Source: Ruminococcus sp. (lineage in GTDB: Bacteria > Bacillota > Clostridia > Oscillospirales > Ruminococcaceae). Taken from it: a DNA stretch of 64,000 nucleotides. Below, piece after piece: positions 35,827 to 45,407 of the stretch. The position numbers and the translations under genes are program-made. How positions within the stretch are numbered: position 1 is the first letter of the stretch; each line of letters opens with the position of its first letter. The notes under the pieces were generated by a model. The model searched no databases and had not been told where the DNA came from. It saw only the letters and a list, made by a program, of their open reading frames with translations. Where the stretch lies: the NCBI GenBank assembly GCA_017558505.1, contig JAFYUM010000030.1, positions 1-64,000 on the forward strand, in the 5' to 3' direction.

Positions 35827-35945
35827 TTATGCTTCCGCACGGAGCTAAAAAACAAAAAATGTATAATGCTGAATTTTCCGTTAATAATATAATCGTTCAC
35901 AGGAATTTACTATAACGGTAAACTTTATTAACGGAGGTATTATAC

Positions 35946-36734
35946 GTGAAAAAATTTTCAGATAACTCAAAGGGATCAAAGGGATTTTATGCGGCTCTGG
36001 GCATCAGCGCTGTAATGATTGGCTCCGCCTGTTATTTTGCCTACGACCAGGGCGAAAAGCTTACAAATGACCTTGCTGCAAAACAAATTCAGGCTGAAAA
36101 GGAGCTTGAAGCCGCTGTTGACAAAAGGGTTAACGACCTGCCAAAGGGAACTTCCCCTGCGTACAGACTTACAACTCCCACAGTGACAACCGCTCCCCGT
36201 ACAGCTGCAACTGCTCCGCCTGTTTCGACTCTCCCGGCTGAGGTAATAATCATTGACCCTGCCGAACCGGTAATTGAAAATATTCCCGAAGAAGCCGAGG
36301 CTGTAGGAGCATCAAAGCTTGCCAATGTGAAGCCGCCTATTGCCGATTTCGGTGACGTTGTAGGCTCATTCAGCGGCGGCGAGCTTATAAAAAATCCCAC
36401 AACAGGCACATGGCAGACGCATAACGGCACCGACCTTGCGGCAGAAGTCGGCACAGAGGTTTATGCCGTATCAAACGGTGAAATAACAGAGGTTACAAAG
36501 GACTCAATCTGGGGCGTTACAGTAGTCCTTGACCACCATAACGGCTATATCACACGCTACTGCGGACTCTCTGACGGTTTATCCGTACAGCAGGGAGATA
36601 TGCTCGTAAGCGGTGATTTAATCGGAACTGTGGGTAATACAGCCGATATTGAGTCGGCAATTGCCCCTCATCTTCATATCGAAATGCTCCGCAATGGCAG
36701 CTATATTGACCCCATGTCGGAGCTTAACAAGTAA
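35946..36734 (+). CDS. M23 (LytM-like) peptidase, SpoIIQ-like
   Basis: A 262-residue protein: membrane helix at about residues 14-31, a coiled and Pro/Thr-rich linker (to about 115), then an M23 domain. Zinc ligands are visible as HNGTDLA (H and D) and HLHIEM. The arrangement and size are like SpoIIQ, which with SpoIIIAH joins mother cell and forespore; but a vegetative cell-wall endopeptidase is equally possible. ACGGAGG lies before the start (GTG 35946). The next gene starts 44 bases later. Confidence 0.82.
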   Translation: MKKFSDNSKGSKGFYAALGISAVMIGSACYFAYDQGEKLTNDLAAKQIQAEKELEAAVDKRVNDLPKGTSPAYRLTTPTVTTAPRTAATAPPVSTLPAEVIIIDPAEPVIENIPEEAEAVGASKLANVKPPIADFGDVVGSFSGGELIKNPTTGTWQTHNGTDLAAEVGTEVYAVSNGEITEVTKDSIWGVTVVLDHHNGYITRYCGLSDGLSVQQGDMLVSGDLIGTVGNTADIESAIAPHLHIEMLRNGSYIDPMSELNK

Positions 36735-36778
36735 TATAATTTCCCCTTTACGGGGGATACATACAACGGAGTGATAAT

Positions 36779-37642
36779 GTGAATATATCATCAGAACTGA
36801 TAAAAGAAACAACTGAAAAGGCAGAGCTCAGCCTGCGTAAAAAATTCAAGAAAAGCATTTGGTGCAAGTTTACCAAGAGCATCAACGAATACGACCTTGT
36901 TCAGCCAAATGATAAAATTGCCGTGTGTATATCGGGCGGCAAGGACTCAATGCTCATGGCGAAGCTTTTTCAGGAATTGAAAAAACACGACAAATTCCCC
37001 TTTGAAGTTGTATTTCTTGTAATGGACCCCGGCTATAATGAGGAAAACCGCCGAAGAATTGAGGAAAATGCCGCAAAGCTGTCGGTTCCCGTAACTATTT
37101 TTGAATCGGATATTTTCGGCTCCGTTGTACATATTGAGAAAAATCCCTGCTATATCTGTGCCCGTATGCGGAGAGGCTACCTCTACAGCAAGGCGAAAGA
37201 ACTGGGCTGTAACAAGATTGCTTTAGGTCATCATTTTGACGATGTAATCGAAACTATCCTTATGGGTATGCTCTACGGCGGACAGGTGCAGACAATGATG
37301 CCAAAGCTTCACAGCACCAATTTTGAGGGAATGGAGCTTATCCGCCCCATGTATCTTGTCCGTGAAGCTGATATAAAGCATTGGTGTACATATAACGAAC
37401 TGGAATTTATCCAATGTGCCTGCAAATTCACCGAAACCTGCTCAACCATTCACAAGGACGGCAGTTCAGCCTCAAAGCGTATGGAGGTGAAATCCCTCAT
37501 TGCGGAACTGAAAAAAATTAATCCGCAGGTTGAGAAGAATATTTTCAGAAGCGTTGAAAATGTTAATCTCAATACAATTATCGCATACAAAGACGGTTCG
37601 GGAACTCATAATTTTCTTGATGATTATAATAATAAGAAATAA
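36779..37642 (+). CDS. TtcA-like tRNA 2-thiocytidine synthetase family protein
   Basis: A 287-residue PP-loop ATPase. The nucleotide motif is AVCISGGKDSMLMAKLF. Cysteine pairs lie in PCYICARMRRGYLY and in CACKFTETCS, which in TtcA relatives hold an iron-sulfur cluster for tRNA thiolation. GALGHHFDDVIET-type residues (IALGHHFDDVIETILMG) follow. The start is GTG 36779 behind ACGGAG. A strong terminator follows. Exact tRNA target is not known from sequence. Confidence 0.88.
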   Translation: MNISSELIKETTEKAELSLRKKFKKSIWCKFTKSINEYDLVQPNDKIAVCISGGKDSMLMAKLFQELKKHDKFPFEVVFLVMDPGYNEENRRRIEENAAKLSVPVTIFESDIFGSVVHIEKNPCYICARMRRGYLYSKAKELGCNKIALGHHFDDVIETILMGMLYGGQVQTMMPKLHSTNFEGMELIRPMYLVREADIKHWCTYNELEFIQCACKFTETCSTIHKDGSSASKRMEVKSLIAELKKINPQVEKNIFRSVENVNLNTIIAYKDGSGTHNFLDDYNNKK

Positions 37643-37676
37643 AAAACGAGTGGCACACGCCACTCGTTATTTTTTT
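37641..37676. terminator. Bidirectional terminator between TtcA-like gene and thiN
   Basis: AACGAGTGGC (37645-37654) and GCCACTCGTT (37659-37668) form a perfect stem, with A and T tracts on either side. It serves both converging transcripts. Confidence 0.9.
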
Positions 37677-38299
37677 GATTCAATTACAAGCACAAGCCCC
37701 GAATTTATTTGCAGATAGGCTTTATCTGCCGTTATTTCGTTGCTTACACCAATAGGGTAAGCTATACACATTTCATAGTTTTCAAGGGGATATTTTACCC
37801 CTTGAAGCTTACCTATTTCCGCCTTTTCCGTCAAGGAAAAAATCGAGAAATACCAGTCGTTTTTACAGGGAAACTCATACTCCCCTGCTCCACGGACTGT
37901 CAGCACATTATCAGCGTCATAAATGGTCATTTTACAGCCCTTTTCACAGGCGAAAATCAACGTCTGGATATTGGCAAAACTGTGGTCAAATCTCGCTCCA
38001 AGTCCGCCATAGAGCCTTATTTCATCGCACCCACGGTCAATGGCAATCCTCACCGCCATAAGGGTATCTGTATCGTCCTTTTCGGGTACACTTCGGTGAA
38101 TTTCCACATTTTCGGGCAGAGTACCTGTATAGGAGTCAAAATCCCCCACAATCAAATCGGGAGTTATACCCACCTTTTCGGCTATATGAAGTCCGCTGTC
38201 AGCACATATTATCAACCCGCTTTTTTCACGGATTTCACGGGAATTTATGAAGTCTGTGCCGCTGATTTTGCCCCCTGCAAATATAGTGCAGATACTCAT
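37667..38299 (-). CDS. thiN: Thiamine pyrophosphokinase
   Basis: A 210-residue enzyme that makes thiamine diphosphate from thiamine and ATP. Motifs: IICADSGLHIAEKVGITPDLIVGDFDS, EKDDTDTLMAVRIA and GGLGARFDHSFANIQTL. ATG 38299 is chosen: it overlaps the rsgA stop as ATGA and has GGGAG upstream; a GTG at 38311 is possible. It is the last gene of the long minus-strand operon. Confidence 0.93.
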   Translation of the reverse strand: MSICTIFAGGKISGTDFINSREIREKSGLIICADSGLHIAEKVGITPDLIVGDFDSYTGTLPENVEIHRSVPEKDDTDTLMAVRIAIDRGCDEIRLYGGLGARFDHSFANIQTLIFACEKGCKMTIYDADNVLTVRGAGEYEFPCKNDWYFSIFSLTEKAEIGKLQGVKYPLENYEMCIAYPIGVSNEITADKAYLQINSGLVLVIESKK

Positions 38300-39189
38300 T
38301 TCAGCTCCCACTCCTTCAACTGTTTTGCTTCATCGTACATAGCACAATAGCTCTCATGGCGAATTTTCGGGATTTCCCCAGCCTCCACCGCTTCAAGGAC
38401 AGCACAGCCCTTTTCACAGGTATGGGAGCAGTCACGGAATCGGCAATTGTCGATAATTCCCTCAAATTCACGGAAACAGCCTGCAAGCTCCTCTTTGCGT
38501 ATGATATCATAGCGAGCCGTTTCAAAGGTGGAAAATCCAGGGGTATCGGCTATATATCCGCCGTCTTTAAGCTTGTACAGCTCTGCGTGACGTGTTGTAT
38601 GCCGTCCTCTGCCAAGCTTTTTGCTGATTTCTCCTGTAGGGATATTCAGAGTTGAATCCACCGCATTGAGAAGCGTTGACTTGCCTGCACCCGAATTTCC
38701 CGTAAAGGCACTTATTTTGCCTTTGAGAAGCTCCCTGACGGCTTCTATGGAGTTTTCGTCTGAGTAGTCCACTTCCATTACCTTTATGCCAATGCCGCCG
38801 TAAACAGCCTGTAAATCGCTGCTATCGCCTAAATCCGTTTTTGTAATCACCATAACAGGCTCAATGCCCTTGTATTCAGCAATTGCAATAAACTTATCAA
38901 GGATAAGATAATTCGGACTGGGACTTACAGTTGATACAATAAAAATAAGCTGGTCAAGATTAGCAAGAGGGGGTCTGATGAGATAATTTTTCCTCTCTCC
39001 GATTTCGGAGATTACTCCACCGCTGACAGTTACCCTGTCACCGACAGAGGGACTTATCCCTTTACTGCGGAATATGCCCCTTGCTTTACACTCGAATATG
39101 CCGTCAGGGGACTCTACAGTATAGAGTCCCCCTAAACATTTCAATATAATTCCGCTGACAGCCGTTGTGTTTACCACCACCACTGCCAT
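38296..39189 (-). CDS. rsgA: Ribosome small-subunit-dependent GTPase RsgA
   Basis: A 297-residue circularly permuted GTPase that helps mature the 30S subunit. The OB fold is followed by ITKTDL (G4), GNSGAGKSTLLNAV (G1), DTPGFSTF (G3), and a zinc domain with CRFRDCSHTCEKGCAV. ATG 39189 overlaps the prkC end by 19 bases; GTG codons a few positions later are alternatives. The rpe gene that often follows in this cluster is absent, and thiN comes next. Confidence 0.95.
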   Translation of the reverse strand: MAVVVVNTTAVSGIILKCLGGLYTVESPDGIFECKARGIFRSKGISPSVGDRVTVSGGVISEIGERKNYLIRPPLANLDQLIFIVSTVSPSPNYLILDKFIAIAEYKGIEPVMVITKTDLGDSSDLQAVYGGIGIKVMEVDYSDENSIEAVRELLKGKISAFTGNSGAGKSTLLNAVDSTLNIPTGEISKKLGRGRHTTRHAELYKLKDGGYIADTPGFSTFETARYDIIRKEELAGCFREFEGIIDNCRFRDCSHTCEKGCAVLEAVEAGEIPKIRHESYCAMYDEAKQLKEWELK

Positions 39190-41489
39190 GTATAACTACC
39201 ATCCTCAAGAGGTAACCATTCACCGTTAACGCCGTCCTCGTACCATCTCCACTCATCGTTAACCCATTCACCATTCTGTCCTGGAATCTGCTCAGAGGGA
39301 GTTGTAGGATTTTCAACGGGAGGATCTGTTTCGCCATACTCCGGAGGAGGCTCTGTTGCCTCTGTTTCAGGCTCTGGGAATGCTCCGATTGCTTCAAATG
39401 CAGGATATGGATCGCCACCTGAAAGACAAGTGTATCTTTCCTCTGCAAAGTTAAAGCTGTAGGTACCGATTGTTGCTCTTGCATTATTGCTCAGATTTGT
39501 AACAGATACGGTTACATTAACATTTTCGCCTGAACCGATTACATCCTGTGAAAGCTGGCTGTATTCGGGACAGTAGAATGTACCTGACTCCTGAATATCG
39601 GGAGTACCGTCCTCTTTCTGTACCATAAACGCAATTACAAAACGTCCGTTTGCTTCTTCGGGAAGGGCAAATGAAATCGGAACCTTGCCGTCGGGCTTCT
39701 TACCGTTACTGAATGTAAGAGTAATTTCTGTACCCTTTTCTACCTTTTCGCCAGCGTCGATAGACTGCTCAATTACCTTACCCTCCGGCTCATAGGATGC
39801 CTTACCCTTTGTCTTTACCTTGAGTCCGAGATAGTCGGCATGAATTGAAGCTTCGTCAACTGTCTGACCAACATAATTTTCAACGGCAATCTGTCCTGCG
39901 TCCTCGCCAAGGCTTACGTAAAGGATAATTGTTGAACCCTTATGTGCCTTCTGACCTGCTTCAGGCTCTGTCTTGATAACATTGCCCTTTTTAACTTCTG
40001 TACTTGATGAGCTGCGTATATCACAGACAAATCCAAGCTGTTTAAGCATATCTTCAGCAAGCTGGGCATTCTTGTCAGTTACATCAATAACTTCCTCAGT
40101 TTCCATACCCTTACTGATTACAACCTTAAGGATATCACCCTTCTTGAACTGGCTTCTGGGCTTGATTGACTGCTCGATGATGATACCGGGTTCAGCCTCA
40201 TCAAATTCCTGTCCGTCCTCCTGGAACTTGATGTTGTCACCGTACATACTAACAGCTTCATTGAAGTCCATACCAACAACATTAGGCATTGTCCAGTCAT
40301 TTGTCTGCTTTGAGCCCTGAAGCATATCTCTGAAAAGCATTGAAATAATAATTACACCAACAATTATAACAACAACGATAATTGCAGTAAGTACAGGTAC
40401 TACAAGAGATGTACGCTCTGTTTCTTCTTCATCGTCATCATCTTCGTAGTCATCGTAATAATCGTCAATGTTTCCGTAGGGCTGATTTCTCTGCTGTGGA
40501 TATCTTCCGCCGCCAGCTGCCACAGCTGCACCTGCATAAGCAGGCTGATGTGCCACGGGAGCTTCATCTGCGGGAGGAAGCTCAATATTTCCGGCTGCAT
40601 AGTACTGTGTATCAGCATTGTCATCAACACCCTCCTCACGGTAATAACCGAAAGTCATAGCAGGGTTGGACTTGAATTTTTCAATATCAGCAATCATTTC
40701 TCCTGTGTTACTGTATCTGTCAGCAGGAGCCTTTTCCATAGCCTTGAGAATTATTTCCTCAAGACCGTCGGGAATATCGGGATTAATTGCTCTCGGACGC
40801 TCTGGAATATCATGCATATGCATAACTGCAATTGCAACGGGATTATCGCTGTCGAAAGGCTTTCTTCCCGAAAGCATCTCATACATCATTGCACCTACAG
40901 AATATATGTCACTCTTTGCGTCTGTAACAGCTCCGCTTGCCTGTTCGGGGCTGATATAATGTACACTTCCGATAGCCTGATCGGTAGCTGTCTTACCTTC
41001 CTCACGGGCAAATTTTGCAATGCCGAAGTCCATGACCTTGATAGTACCGTCGCTGAACATCATAATATTCTGCGGCTTTATATCACGGTGAACTATGCCC
41101 TTATCGTGAGCGTGCTGCAGAGCTCTTAAAATCTGGATTACAAAATGAACTGTATCCTTCCATGTAAGAACTCTCTCCTCCTCGATATACTCCTTAAGTG
41201 TGATACCGTCGATGTACTCCATGACGATATACTGGAGCTTATCCGAGAAGCCTACATCGTAGATTTTCACAATGTTCGGATGTGAAAGAACTGCGATAGC
41301 CTTTGACTCGTTGCGGAAACGGCGGAGAAACTCCTCATTTTCCGCATACTCTTTTTTGAGTATCTTAATGGCTACAGGCTTATTGTCAATGACATCAACG
41401 CCCTTATAAACCTCAGCCATACCGCCGACGCCGATAAGTTCAGTAATTTCATATCTGCCGTCAAGCTTCTTGCCAATGTATTTTTCCAT
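39171..41489 (-). CDS. prkC: PASTA-domain Ser/Thr protein kinase
   Basis: A 772-residue membrane kinase. The kinase domain (about 10-270) has GVGGMAEVYKG, the lysine in VAIKILKKEY, HRDIKPQNIM and DFGIAKF. An acidic, Tyr-rich linker leads to one membrane helix (about 370-394), then at least three PASTA repeats (MPNVVGMDFNEAVSMYG and two more) that sense muropeptides. Beyond the PASTA region there is an extra beta-type domain, a Glu/Pro linker and a Trp-rich end (about 35 residues with nine Trp). That tail is unusual and could bind the wall or a glycan. Confidence 0.93.
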   Translation of the reverse strand: MEKYIGKKLDGRYEITELIGVGGMAEVYKGVDVIDNKPVAIKILKKEYAENEEFLRRFRNESKAIAVLSHPNIVKIYDVGFSDKLQYIVMEYIDGITLKEYIEEERVLTWKDTVHFVIQILRALQHAHDKGIVHRDIKPQNIMMFSDGTIKVMDFGIAKFAREEGKTATDQAIGSVHYISPEQASGAVTDAKSDIYSVGAMMYEMLSGRKPFDSDNPVAIAVMHMHDIPERPRAINPDIPDGLEEIILKAMEKAPADRYSNTGEMIADIEKFKSNPAMTFGYYREEGVDDNADTQYYAAGNIELPPADEAPVAHQPAYAGAAVAAGGGRYPQQRNQPYGNIDDYYDDYEDDDDEEETERTSLVVPVLTAIIVVVIIVGVIIISMLFRDMLQGSKQTNDWTMPNVVGMDFNEAVSMYGDNIKFQEDGQEFDEAEPGIIIEQSIKPRSQFKKGDILKVVISKGMETEEVIDVTDKNAQLAEDMLKQLGFVCDIRSSSSTEVKKGNVIKTEPEAGQKAHKGSTIILYVSLGEDAGQIAVENYVGQTVDEASIHADYLGLKVKTKGKASYEPEGKVIEQSIDAGEKVEKGTEITLTFSNGKKPDGKVPISFALPEEANGRFVIAFMVQKEDGTPDIQESGTFYCPEYSQLSQDVIGSGENVNVTVSVTNLSNNARATIGTYSFNFAEERYTCLSGGDPYPAFEAIGAFPEPETEATEPPPEYGETDPPVENPTTPSEQIPGQNGEWVNDEWRWYEDGVNGEWLPLEDGSYTWQWWW

Positions 41490-41586
41490 TGCCTTATCCT
41501 TCCTTTTCCGATCTGCCGTATCCTACGCCAGATCTGATATATTGAAAAATGTTATTGCAACCTGTTCAGACATCAGGGGGTTCCCG

Positions 41587-42312
41587 TCAGTCACCTATAA
41601 CTGCAACAGTGACGTTGTCACGTCCACCTTTATTCAAGGCAAGCTGAATAAGGGATTCCGCCGCAGTATCAAAATCCGTCTGTGATAATACGTCATATAT
41701 TTCATCATCGCTGCAATATCCTGACAGGCCGTCAGAACAGAGCAACAGACTGATTTTGTCCTCATAAGTCAATGTAAATGTATCCGTGAGAACTGTTTTT
41801 TCAACACCTACAGCTCTTGTGAGCATATGCTTCTGGGGATGTACAGCCATTTCCTCCTCGGTAATCTTACCCTGCTCATATAGCAGAGAAGCCACATTGT
41901 GATCTGTGGTAATGCTGTAAAGCCCGTTGTCAGCAATGAGATATGCACGACTGTCACCGACGTTTGCAATATATGCAGTATCCGCCGTTACAAAAGCAGC
42001 CACACAGGTTGTACCCATGCCGAAGTTTTTGAAGTCCATACGTGCCCTTGTGTAAATAATTGAATTTGCAGCCGATATTGAGGATATAAGAAGCTTCCTT
42101 ATATCGTCCTCGCCGAGATTTTCGCTGTAACCGTCTGAAAATCTCTGAAAAAATTCATCTATGGCGATAGTGCTTGCCTCCTTGCCTGCACGTTCACCGC
42201 CCATACCGTCACATACGACGGCAAGTATATTATGACCGAAATATTCACATCTTACAGCGTCCTGATTTTCCTCACGCCGCAGACCGATATCCGTGCCGTA
42301 TCTGAATCGCAT
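41587..42312 (-). CDS. stp: PP2C-type Ser/Thr phosphatase
   Basis: A 241-residue metal-dependent phosphatase that reverses PrkC phosphorylation. Motifs in order: REENQDAV, VVCDGMGGERAGKEAS, NVGDSRAYLI, LLLCSDGLSGYCSDDEI and GGRDNVTVAVI. Metal-binding aspartates are in place. It precedes prkC by about 97 bases, in the standard rlmN-stp-prkC order. Confidence 0.95.
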   Translation of the reverse strand: MRFRYGTDIGLRREENQDAVRCEYFGHNILAVVCDGMGGERAGKEASTIAIDEFFQRFSDGYSENLGEDDIRKLLISSISAANSIIYTRARMDFKNFGMGTTCVAAFVTADTAYIANVGDSRAYLIADNGLYSITTDHNVASLLYEQGKITEEEMAVHPQKHMLTRAVGVEKTVLTDTFTLTYEDKISLLLCSDGLSGYCSDDEIYDVLSQTDFDTAAESLIQLALNKGGRDNVTVAVIGD

Positions 42313-42348
42313 TCGTATGCACCTCCGTTTTCTTTGCCCTCTGAAAAT

Positions 42349-43395
42349 TCAGACACATTCCTCCGATTGTTTTGCAGCGTCACGCCTTAACTGTCCGCAC
42401 GCCGCTTCTATATCGCTGCCGAGAGTACGTCTGACGGTAGCATTGATACCACGCTTTTCAAGTCGTTTTGCAAAATCTGCAACAGCCGTCCTTGCGGTGG
42501 TGTATTTTCTTTCTTTAACCTTATTAACGGGAATAAGATTTACGTGACAGTTTATGCCACGGAGCAGCTCCGCAAGCCTGTCCGCATCCTTTTCAGCAGA
42601 ATTTACATTGTCTATAACCGCATATTCAAAGGTAATCCTTCGCCCTGTAGCGGCTATGTAATGTTTACAGGCTTCAATAAGCTTTTCTATATTATATGTC
42701 CTGTTGACAGGCATTATCTCACTTCTTGATGAATCATCAGAGCTGTGGAGTGAAATACACAGGGTAAGCCCCAGTTTAAGCTCCGCAAGCTCATAAATCT
42801 TCGGCACAAGTCCACAGGTTGAAAGGGACACGTGACGTAAACTGAAATTATTACCGTCCTTATGGGAAAGAAGTCCCATAAATTTCAGAACATTGTCATA
42901 GTTATCCAGCGGCTCGCCGATACCCATAAGGACAAGTCCCGAAATCTTCACACCCGAATTGATTTCCGTTTCATAAATCTGCAAAAGCATCTCTGCAGCA
43001 GTAAGGTTACGTACAAATCCGGCAATAGCCGAGGCACAGAATCTGCACCCCATTTTACATCCCACCTGTGTGGAAATACAAAGGCTGTAGCCATAGCTGT
43101 ACTCCATTAAAACAGTCTCCACAAAGTTGCCATCGGAAAGCCTATATAGATATTTTACCGTATTATCTATACAAGATTCAAGTCTTTTTTGCACAAATAG
43201 TCTATTTATACAAAATTTTTCTTTAAGAAGCCCTCTTAATTGGACAGAAATATCAGTCATTTTATCAAAATCAAGGACTTTTTTAACGTGAAGCCACTGA
43301 AAAATCTGCTTGGCTCTGAATTTTTTCTCGCCCATTTCAACAAGAGCAGCTTCAAGCTCCTTCAAGTCAAGGCTTAAAATATCAATTTTTTCCAA
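42349..43395 (-). CDS. rlmN: 23S rRNA/tRNA (adenine-C2) methyltransferase RlmN
   Basis: A 348-residue radical-SAM enzyme that methylates A2503 of 23S rRNA and some tRNAs. The CKMGCRFCAS cluster motif is clear, as are GIGEPLDNYDNV, SLHSSDDSSRSEIMPVNR and the C-terminal TVRRTLGSDIEAACGQL region that carries the second catalytic cysteine. Full length. It lies 20 bases after rsmB. Confidence 0.95.
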   Translation of the reverse strand: MEKIDILSLDLKELEAALVEMGEKKFRAKQIFQWLHVKKVLDFDKMTDISVQLRGLLKEKFCINRLFVQKRLESCIDNTVKYLYRLSDGNFVETVLMEYSYGYSLCISTQVGCKMGCRFCASAIAGFVRNLTAAEMLLQIYETEINSGVKISGLVLMGIGEPLDNYDNVLKFMGLLSHKDGNNFSLRHVSLSTCGLVPKIYELAELKLGLTLCISLHSSDDSSRSEIMPVNRTYNIEKLIEACKHYIAATGRRITFEYAVIDNVNSAEKDADRLAELLRGINCHVNLIPVNKVKERKYTTARTAVADFAKRLEKRGINATVRRTLGSDIEAACGQLRRDAAKQSEECV

Positions 43396-43414
43396 TGGCT
43401 CACCTACTTATTTA

Positions 43415-44722
43415 TCACTTTATTTTTTTAAACTTTGCCACAAAAAAACCGTCGCCGCCGAAGTCATCGGGGAAGAACGTAATCGGATTTGAATATGTCC
43501 GTCCTTTGATTTCGGGGAGTTCACAAAGCTGAATATCAGGATTGTTTTTCAGAAGTCGTTCTACAACTTCTTCATTTTCCGCTTTTCTTACCGTGCAGGT
43601 GGAATATACCATTTCACCGCCCACAGCAAGATAGTTCAAGGCATTCTGTGCAATATTGTACTGGATTTCAGGAAGTCTTTCAAATTCCGACAGGCTTTTG
43701 TACTTAATTTCCGGCTTGTGTGAAATAACCCCGAAGCCCGAACAGGGTACATCGCAGAGTATCTTTGTACACTTCGGAATATCCTCGCTGTACACCGTAG
43801 CATCTCCTGCCTTTGCCGATATATTGGAAAGCCCAAGACGTTCCGCACCCTCACGTATAAGCTTTACACGCTTTTCGTGCAGGTCGAAGGCATGAATTTC
43901 TCCCCTGCCGTTCATCAACTCTGCCATGGTAAATGTCTTGCCGCCCGGAGCCGCACATATATCAAGTACCACATCATTTTCTGTAGGAGCAAGTATTTCA
44001 CAGCACAGCTGAGAGGAAATATCCTGAACGTGGAAAAATCCGGATTTAAAGGCGTCTGTACCGATTGCCACACCACTTTCAAGGCGATAGCACAGCTTGT
44101 CATCGGTGAAAAGCTCTGCATTTCCCAGAGCCTTTACAAGTTCCTCGTGAGAGCATTTCAGCGGATTTCTGCGAATGAATGTTGACTTTTCATCAGTTAC
44201 GGAATGCTCCGCAAAAGTCTTCACCTTTTCCCCGCCATAATCCTTTACAAGACTGCGAATAAGCTCCTCTGGAATAGAATACATCACAGAAAACCGCTTT
44301 GTATCATCATTTTCTTCCTTTGAAAAAAGCTTTTTGCCGCCTCTTATAAAATTACGCAGAACGGCATTTACCATTCCCGAAGCGCTCGTTTTGCCGAATT
44401 GTTTGGCAAGTCGGACGCTTTCATTGACCGCCGCATTGTCAGGAACACTGTCCATATAAAGTATCTGATAGACACCGCACCGCAATATAGTTACAATTAT
44501 ACTATCCATTTTCGCCAGAGGACGAGAGCAATATTGTGCTAAAATGTAATCAAGAGTTATTTTCCGCTGAATTACACCATAGTAAATTGCTGTACACAAC
44601 TTTTTCCCCTGAGCGTCCAGTTCTGAGCGTTCAAGTCCACTGTTCAGCTGTATATTTGAATAGCTGTCGTTTTTTAAGGTCTTATCAAGCAGCTTTGCCG
44701 CAGTATATCTTGCGTCCGCCAT
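43415..44722 (-). CDS. rsmB: 16S rRNA (cytosine-967) methyltransferase RsmB
   Basis: A 435-residue enzyme: NusB-like N-terminal domain (about 1-135), then a Rossmann methyltransferase. The SAM loop LDICAAPGGKTFTMAELM and the catalytic motifs LCDVPCSGFGVISHKPEIK and VYSTCTVRKAENEEVV are visible. ATG 44722 touches the stop of the neighbouring peptidase by one base, so the two are coupled. Confidence 0.94.
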   Translation of the reverse strand: MADARYTAAKLLDKTLKNDSYSNIQLNSGLERSELDAQGKKLCTAIYYGVIQRKITLDYILAQYCSRPLAKMDSIIVTILRCGVYQILYMDSVPDNAAVNESVRLAKQFGKTSASGMVNAVLRNFIRGGKKLFSKEENDDTKRFSVMYSIPEELIRSLVKDYGGEKVKTFAEHSVTDEKSTFIRRNPLKCSHEELVKALGNAELFTDDKLCYRLESGVAIGTDAFKSGFFHVQDISSQLCCEILAPTENDVVLDICAAPGGKTFTMAELMNGRGEIHAFDLHEKRVKLIREGAERLGLSNISAKAGDATVYSEDIPKCTKILCDVPCSGFGVISHKPEIKYKSLSEFERLPEIQYNIAQNALNYLAVGGEMVYSTCTVRKAENEEVVERLLKNNPDIQLCELPEIKGRTYSNPITFFPDDFGGDGFFVAKFKKIK

Positions 44723-45396
44723 TATCTATCACTTCTCACTCTCAGTAAAAGTCGTAACAACTGCATTATTGAGGTTACAAGGGCGGTTATATAAGTCATA
44801 GCCGCAGCAATAAGAACCTTTCTCGCCTTCGGTATCTCATCGCTTTCAAGAATATACTGCCCCTCAAGGGTTTTCAATGCCCTGTGGCTTGCGTTAAGCT
44901 CTGTAGGAAGCGTTACAAGCTGAAACAGCACAACTGCACCGAACATCGCAATACCAACATAAGTCAGAATATTAATTGTTCCGAAAACAGCTATGCTGAG
45001 CAGGAACACCAGATACCAGAATTTTGAACATATATTGACCGCAGGAACAATCGCTGTACGTATTATCACGGGAGCATACTCCTCTGCGTGCTGACAGGCG
45101 TGACCGCATTCATGAGCCGCAACACCAATTGCCGCAATAGAACGCTGTCCGTAAACACTGTCAGAAAGACGTACTACATTTTCCTTTGGTGAAAAATGGT
45201 CGGTTAAATTTCCGCTGATACGCTCAATCCGCACATTATACAAACCGTTGCTGTCAAGAATTTGTCTTGCCACCTGTTCAGCTGTAATGCCACGGGAAGA
45301 AGCAACCTTGCTGTACTTCTTAAAAGTTGTTGTAACTCCGAGCTGGGCAAGCAGCGGAAGTATCAGCATTGCAAGTAAAAGAAATATATCGCCCAT
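44722..45396 (-). CDS. YugP-type zinc metallopeptidase
   Basis: A 224-residue membrane protein of the Zn-dependent peptidase_2 family. An N-terminal hydrophobic segment is followed by the zinc-binding helix AAHECGHACQHAEEYAP (HExxH) and two or three further membrane segments. Substrates are unknown. It often lies between fmt and rsmB in Clostridia, as here, starting 12 bases after fmt. Confidence 0.9.
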   Translation of the reverse strand: MGDIFLLLAMLILPLLAQLGVTTTFKKYSKVASSRGITAEQVARQILDSNGLYNVRIERISGNLTDHFSPKENVVRLSDSVYGQRSIAAIGVAAHECGHACQHAEEYAPVIIRTAIVPAVNICSKFWYLVFLLSIAVFGTINILTYVGIAMFGAVVLFQLVTLPTELNASHRALKTLEGQYILESDEIPKARKVLIAAAMTYITALVTSIMQLLRLLLRVRSDR

Positions 45397-45407
45397 ACAA
45401 TCTCCTT

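Larger units (their letters stand above)
34509..35845. mobile_element. Putative small mobile or replicative element: one RepA-like ATPase gene between long inverted repeats
   Basis: 80 bases at 34529-34608 and at 35747-35826 are inverted copies with only about three mismatches. Weaker similarity (GTGCGGAA core) continues outward to about 34509 and 35845. Each arm holds two direct repeats of TCAAGAGTACAAA with a 19-base period, like iterons. One gene (34643-35587) fills the inside. No transposase, integrase or relaxase is present. The unit sits between xylB and the M23 gene and cuts into a REP-like palindrome on the left. Whether it moves or replicates is not known. Confidence 0.65.

Noticed and set aside
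34509..35845. Insertion sequence interpretation of the inverted-repeat unit
   Set aside because: The only gene is a RecA-fold ATPase with a winged helix; no DDE, serine or tyrosine transposase motif is present.
40548..41129. 193-codon plus-strand open frame inside prkC
   Set aside because: Antisense to the kinase domain with all its catalytic motifs; no motif of its own.
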